Below are positions 60,186 to 64,000 of a DNA stretch of 64,000 bases, in pieces. A program made the translations under genes and the position numbers. The notes beneath the pieces were generated by a model. That model was not told the DNA's origin and searched no databases. It worked only from the letters and a program-made list of their open reading frames with translations. Source of the DNA: Rhizobium sp. AQ_MP (GTDB lineage: Bacteria > Pseudomonadota > Alphaproteobacteria > Rhizobiales > Rhizobiaceae); NCBI RefSeq assembly GCF_014237835.1, contig NZ_JACJVI010000014.1, positions 62,001-126,000 of the forward strand, in the 5' to 3' direction. Position 1 is the first letter of the stretch. Every line of letters starts with the position of its first letter.

Positions 60186-60524
60186 TCAGCCGCGCTGGCG
60201 AAGCGCGTGTTCGTAGGTCGCGGTCGAACGCGCGCCCGAGCGGCAATAGCCGAGCATGGGGCGCTCGAATTCCTCCAGCGCATCGACCATGTCGGCGACG
60301 GCATCGGGCGTGACACCCATCGGGCCGACAGGCACATGCTTGATCTTGAGGCCCAGTTCTTCGGCGCGTTTTGCAATCGCGGCAAATTCAGGTTGGCCGA
60401 AGTCTTCGCCGTCGGGCCGATGGCAGACGATCGACTTGAAGCCGAGCGCCTTGATCTCGTCGACTTCTTCGACGGTGATCTGGCCGCTGACGGAATATTC
60501 CTCGTTGATCTCACGGATGTTCAT
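60186..60524 (-). CDS. TIGR01244 family phosphatase/sulfurtransferase-like protein
   Basis: 112-residue protein of the DSP-like/beta-lactamase-hydrolase-N-terminal family: MNIREINEEYSVSGQITVEE, IVCHRPDGED and the P-loop CRSGARS with Cys94 and Arg99. The CX4R spacing is nearer to rhodanese-type than to tyrosine phosphatase (CX5R). In rhizobia such domains are associated with H2S detoxification (blh genes); whether that applies here is unclear. An ATG at 60524 fits the conserved beginning. Confidence 0.85.
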   Translation of the reverse strand: MNIREINEEYSVSGQITVEEVDEIKALGFKSIVCHRPDGEDFGQPEFAAIAKRAEELGLKIKHVPVGPMGVTPDAVADMVDALEEFERPMLGYCRSGARSTATYEHALRQRG

Positions 60525-60607
60525 CGGGCACCTCGTCAATTTCCTTGGGCCAAACATCTACGACGGGCATCCATGAGCGTCAATCGCGACAGGCTCGCCG
60601 TCCCGCC

Positions 60608-61435
60608 TTAGACGAAGGAAAATGCCAGACCGTAGTCGCGGCTTTCACCCGGCTGCAGAATGTTGAATTCGCCTGCCGCTTCGAGCGCGGCGCGGCCCAC
60701 CCAGCGATGCGAGACGGGCTCGATCCCCAGCACATGGGCAGGCAGCCTCTGGTTCCGCCAGACCTGCAGATGCGGCAGCGTATCGGTGCGGAAACGAACT
60801 TTGAGCCTCTTGCCGCCGATAGCCGCAATCGGTCCAAGCCTCAGCTCAGCCCAGCCGCCATGCCCGGCCGGAACACAGAAGATGTCACCATCCCCTTCTC
60901 CGAAGGACCAGGGAAGCCCACCGCTTTCCAGCATCGCGCCTTCCAGCCGCGTGCCGGCATCGAAGTGTCTGGCGCCGAGATTCATGTGATACATCAGAAA
61001 CGTCGGAAACGCGGTCTCTCCGACATTGACGACCGTATCGGCAAGCTGCACCTCGCCGCTATCGCCTTTCACACGCCATTGCCGCCGCAATTCTGCCTTG
61101 CCACCATCTGCAAGCGCAACGTCCACAACGGCGCGCGCCACGAGATCCTCGCCCTCGACGGTCATCTCTGTCGAGCGGGCCGGATTGGCAGAAAACGATC
61201 CGTGCAGCGGATAGTGGCGATCCGTTCCTGCGATCGGCTCGCGATGGCGAATGTGGTCCGGACCGCAGGTGAAAAGAAAACCCTGCAGCGAATGATCGAT
61301 GCGCGGATCGCCATCATCCGGGATCGCCCGTCCTGGCGAAAGATCGATCCCCTCCACGATGCAGGCACCAATATCGAACACCGATCCTTCATCGAGCGCC
61401 AGACGCGGTCCCCTGGGACCGGAAAACATGATCAT
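60608..61435 (-). CDS. DUF4432/aldose 1-epimerase-like protein
   Basis: A 275-residue protein of the galactose mutarotase-like beta-sandwich group. RIDHSLQGFLFTCGPDHIRH, YPLHGSFSANPA and FLMYHMNLGARHF contain His residues that could be catalytic, and GIEPVSHRW is near the end. Sugar epimerase function is inferred from fold class, with no specific substrate. Its ATG overlaps the stop of the MarR gene. Confidence 0.8.
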   Translation of the reverse strand: MIMFSGPRGPRLALDEGSVFDIGACIVEGIDLSPGRAIPDDGDPRIDHSLQGFLFTCGPDHIRHREPIAGTDRHYPLHGSFSANPARSTEMTVEGEDLVARAVVDVALADGGKAELRRQWRVKGDSGEVQLADTVVNVGETAFPTFLMYHMNLGARHFDAGTRLEGAMLESGGLPWSFGEGDGDIFCVPAGHGGWAELRLGPIAAIGGKRLKVRFRTDTLPHLQVWRNQRLPAHVLGIEPVSHRWVGRAALEAAGEFNILQPGESRDYGLAFSFV

Positions 61436-61914
61436 GCGATGGGTTCCTCGGCTTGCCGCTGCGGCGCTCTGAGGTGACCGGTGGAAATCAGATCCTCCAG
61501 TCCACCAAGCCCGCTGTCGAGCGAAGCGAGATAAGCGATGTTGACGCTGCGCTCAAGCCAGCGCTGGAACGCGCTCGCCTCTTTCGCCAGGCGTTCGAAC
61601 CGCAACTGCCCCTTCTGCGTTAGGGTGAGGAGTTCGAAACGCCTGTCGAGACGATCTTTTTTGCGAATGAGGTAACCCTTGTCCTCCAACACCTTCACGG
61701 CGCGGCTGATTTTCGTCTTTGACAGGCCGGAATGGGATGAAATGGCTTTTGCGGTCGTTGGTGTGTGCTCGCCCAGCGACCACAGAACCTGCCACTCCGA
61801 CCAGGACAATTCGTCCTCCGGCCCGCAGAACTGCATGAAGCCGTGGTCGACACTCTCCGCAACCCTGAGCAGTCGAAACGGAATGAAGGTTTCCATCCTC
61901 AGTCGATCTTGCAT
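61432..61914 (-). CDS. MarR family transcriptional regulator
   Basis: A 160-residue winged-helix regulator: SWSEWQVLWSLGEHTPTTAKAI, SGLSKTKISRAVKVLEDKGYL (recognition helix) and the wing KDRLDRRFELLTLTQKG. ATG at 61914 with GGAGGGGGAG just upstream. It is translationally coupled to the epimerase-like gene, so it probably controls that gene and the TIGR01244 and RidA genes behind it; effector unknown. Confidence 0.92.
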   Translation of the reverse strand: MQDRLRMETFIPFRLLRVAESVDHGFMQFCGPEDELSWSEWQVLWSLGEHTPTTAKAISSHSGLSKTKISRAVKVLEDKGYLIRKKDRLDRRFELLTLTQKGQLRFERLAKEASAFQRWLERSVNIAYLASLDSGLGGLEDLISTGHLRAPQRQAEEPIA

Positions 61915-62070
61915 TCTCCCCCTCCGCCATGGTGACACGCTGGTACATACAGCCTGGCTTTCTCATCCGCCCCCGCAGAGAGTTAACCCAATCTTCATTA
62001 TGAATTCACCTTTTCCACATTAGTGTCAAATTTATCGCGTTTGTCGCCGGCATAGACGAGGAATCGCATC

Positions 62071-63426
62071 GTGTTCGACTTCAGAAATTCTGGCTTGATA
62101 CTGTTGGCTCTTGCCGCCGCTTCACTCGTTTCCGTGAGCGCGACATCAGCTCAGTCGGTGTATAACTACAACCGATCACAAACTCTTTTGATTTCTCCCG
62201 AGGGTGACATTCTCGATTATGTCCCGGAGGCTGGCGAAGTCTTCATTAGCCGTGACCGGATGGGGCGCACGGTTCTGGTCGATCGCATGGGCAATCTGGT
62301 CGCAACCGAGATTCCTGCGGAAAGCTACTACCCGCCACGCCAGCGTGGCCGCGACCGCGGCCTTCCGGGGGTCTATGACCCCTATGCGGAGCCGCAGCCT
62401 GCACCGCGCGGCTGGGATGACGATGTGACGACCGCGTCGATACCGGATGCGGCGCCGGGCGCCGGCATCCCCCAGGATGGCGTACCTCAGGACATGCCCT
62501 ATGGCGGGCCTGATCTGCCGGCTCCCGCCGATACTGCGCCCACCCGCATGGTGACGCCGGAAATCCCGGTCAAGAGCAATCTGTCTCGCCTGGAGATTAC
62601 AGCGCTTCAGGTCTTTCTCGATCGCGAAGGCATCTCGCCTGGTGTCATCGATGGCAAGATGGGCCAGAACGTCAACAAGGCAATCGTCGCCTGGGAACAG
62701 ATGACGGGTGAAACACTCGACCCGAACAATGCGGATGACATTCTTGAGCGCCTGCGCCTCTCCGGCGGCCTGGCGATCAAAAGCTACACGATCACGGCCG
62801 GCGATGCCGCGGGTCCCTTTGTCGCCTCGATCCCGGATGACTACGCCCACAAGGCGCAGCTGCCGGCCATGTCCTACACCTCGACGGTCGAAATGCTGGC
62901 CGAGCGCTTCCATATGGATGAGGCCTATCTGCGCGAACTGAACCCCGGCGTCGACTTCTCGATCCCCGGCACGATCATCAAGGTTGTCGAACCAGGCCCG
63001 GCCAAGAAGGGCAATGTCGCCCGCATCGTCGCCAACAAGGGATTGAAGCAGGTCTTCGCCTATGGCGAGGATGGCAGCCTGATCGCCGCCTATCCCGCAA
63101 GCATCGGCTCGGCGGATACGCCCTCGCCCACCGGCACGGTGACGATCGATCGCATCGCCCTCAATCCGGGTTACACCTACAACCCGAAGGTCAACTTCCA
63201 GCAGGGCAACAACACGCAAGTCCTGCAGATACCACCGGGTCCGAACGGCCCTGTTGGCACGGTCTGGCTGGCGCTGTCCAAGCCGACCTACGGGATCCAC
63301 GGCACCCCGGAACCTTCCAAGATCGGTCGCACCCAGAGCCATGGCTGCATCCGCCTGACCAACTGGGATGCGACGGAGCTTGCCAAGATGGTGAAGCCCG
63401 GCGTGACGGTCGAATTTGTTGAGTAA
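62071..63426 (+). CDS. L,D-transpeptidase (YkuD domain) with peptidoglycan-binding domain
   Basis: A 451-residue secreted protein: signal peptide (about 1-30, ending TSAQS), a region with Pro/Asp-rich linker to about 165, peptidoglycan_binding_1 (about 170-230, EITALQVFLDREGISPGVID), a LysM-like segment (MLAERFHMDEAYLRELNPG) and the YkuD catalytic domain (about 310-450) ending in HGTPEPSKIGRTQSHGCIRL with Cys426. It forms 3-3 cross-links or attaches proteins to the wall. The start is GTG at 62071 with GAGGAA seven bases upstream. Confidence 0.93.
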   Translation: MFDFRNSGLILLALAAASLVSVSATSAQSVYNYNRSQTLLISPEGDILDYVPEAGEVFISRDRMGRTVLVDRMGNLVATEIPAESYYPPRQRGRDRGLPGVYDPYAEPQPAPRGWDDDVTTASIPDAAPGAGIPQDGVPQDMPYGGPDLPAPADTAPTRMVTPEIPVKSNLSRLEITALQVFLDREGISPGVIDGKMGQNVNKAIVAWEQMTGETLDPNNADDILERLRLSGGLAIKSYTITAGDAAGPFVASIPDDYAHKAQLPAMSYTSTVEMLAERFHMDEAYLRELNPGVDFSIPGTIIKVVEPGPAKKGNVARIVANKGLKQVFAYGEDGSLIAAYPASIGSADTPSPTGTVTIDRIALNPGYTYNPKVNFQQGNNTQVLQIPPGPNGPVGTVWLALSKPTYGIHGTPEPSKIGRTQSHGCIRLTNWDATELAKMVKPGVTVEFVE

Positions 63427-63465
63427 CCGGCACGCCGAGCGCGCCAACGGAAAACATGACGTTTG

Positions 63466-63506
63466 AAACGAAGAAACCGCCGGCAGAACCGGCGGTTTCT
63501 TCGTTT
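63466..63506. terminator. Bidirectional terminator, 18-bp stem
   Basis: AAACGAAGAAACCGCCGG (63466-63483) and its reverse complement (63489-63506) enclose a 5-base loop. It lies between the convergent L,D-transpeptidase and ParA-like genes and serves both. Confidence 0.88.
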
Positions 63507-63527
63507 GGACAAATGCTGAGAGAAGCC

Positions 63528-64000
63528 TCAGGCTGCCGAACGGACAAGCCGGAACAGGCGGCGCGGCTCGCCGGAGCGGATAATCTTGACCGGCAGCAGG
63601 CGCATGACCTCGGATGCGAAAGACCTGGCGTTTTCCTGGGCCTTGTCGAGATTGCTGATCTTCGCTGCATCCATGGAATACAGCGTGCCGCCACAGTCGA
63701 AGATCTCGCGATAAGCGCTGCGTTCGGCAATCGGCGTGTTCACGACATTGACACCACGGGCAGCCAAGAGACCCTTGATGGTCAGAAGTGCCCGGGTCGT
63801 GACCATGGAGGTGACACGGGTCAGAACAACCGAATGCGGAATGACCAGGTTCCCGGCATCTTCCATCAGCTTGATCAGGTCGAGGATCTGAGCGCCACCC
63901 TTGGCATCCATGGCGCAGCCCTGAACCGGGATCATTACATGATCCGAGAGACCGATCGCGGTCGTCACCATCGCATCGCGTGCGCCGGCCAGATCCATGA
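63528..64000 (-). CDS. ParA/MinD-family ATPase, C-terminal part (5' end outside window)
   Basis: The last 156 or so residues of a gene that continues beyond the window. MDLAGARDAMVTTAIGLSDHVMIPVQGCAMDAKGG corresponds to the Walker B/switch region of ParA-like partition ATPases (asp, then the viPvq...d pattern), followed by VVLTRVTSMVTTRA and a helical C-terminus. VirC1/ParA-type proteins outside plasmid operons are common in rhizobia. The P-loop lies off the window, so subfamily cannot be set. Confidence 0.8.
   Translation of the reverse strand, partial: MDLAGARDAMVTTAIGLSDHVMIPVQGCAMDAKGGAQILDLIKLMEDAGNLVIPHSVVLTRVTSMVTTRALLTIKGLLAARGVNVVNTPIAERSAYREIFDCGGTLYSMDAAKISNLDKAQENARSFASEVMRLLPVKIIRSGEPRRLFRLVRSAA

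Overview
The window is chromosomal DNA of an alphaproteobacterium, almost certainly a member of the Rhizobiaceae (Rhizobium/Agrobacterium/Neorhizobium-like; genus not resolved). The basis is high G+C with strongly biased third positions, the gene order of the complete division and cell-wall (dcw) cluster followed by lpxC, bamD, recN and ligA, a long-linker FtsZ, a PPi-type phosphofructokinase, betaine-lipid genes (btaAB), an MCP ending in NWEEF and an alpha-type RNase P RNA. No IS element, prophage, CRISPR array, tRNA or rRNA gene was seen.

Layout. 1-3464 (+): the end of a DEAD-box helicase, a TIGR02587/TIGR02588 membrane pair and a diguanylate cyclase. 3466-31998 (-): one long leftward block. 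Read from its promoter at about 32.2 kb it runs mraZ, rsmH, ftsL, ftsI, murE, murF, mraY, murD, ftsW, murG, murC, murB, a second diguanylate cyclase, ddl, ftsQ, ftsA, ftsZ, lpxC, bamD, recN, cls, an EEP-family nuclease/phosphatase and ligA. Four TGGG repeats at exact 10-bp spacing (MraZ-type operator) overlie the likely mraZ promoter. rnpB lies just upstream (32.4-32.8 kb, -). 32.86-36.4 kb (-): an FAD-dependent amine oxidase, a lytic transglycosylase, an AmpD-like amidase and a TerB/J-domain protein. 36.7-39.7 kb (+): pfp, a LysE-like transporter and a lipoprotein transglycosylase. 39.7-42.7 kb (-): a serine hydrolase and a GGDEF/EAL protein. 42.9-47.4 kb (+): btaA-btaB, a GH25 muramidase, an MltB-type transglycosylase and a free-standing 25-residue membrane protein gene with its own promoter, ribosome site and terminator. 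47.5-55.6 kb (-): metF with its ArsR/methyltransferase regulator, an MCP, ettA and an STT3-like GT-C membrane protein. 55.7-59.7 kb (+): an alpha/beta hydrolase and an overlapping CoA-transferase/ThDP-enzyme pair. 59.8-61.9 kb (-): RidA, a TIGR01244 protein, a DUF4432 epimerase-like protein and MarR. 62.1-63.4 kb (+): an L,D-transpeptidase. The window ends in a ParA-like gene (-).

How the genes work together. The dominant theme is the envelope. The mur/mraY/ddl genes make lipid II, ftsW/ftsI polymerise and cross-link it at the septum, ftsZ/A/Q/L build the divisome, lpxC and bamD serve the outer membrane, and the flanks add three lytic transglycosylases, a GH25 muramidase, an AmpD-like amidase and an L,D-transpeptidase for remodelling. 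Phospholipid (cls) and phosphorus-free betaine lipid (btaAB) synthesis are both present. Three c-di-GMP proteins are interspersed, one inside the dcw cluster, hinting at coupling of c-di-GMP and division. Possible CtrA boxes, GANTC sites and one DnaA box lie in promoter-bearing gaps. These regulatory calls rest on reading motifs by eye and are less certain than the gene calls.
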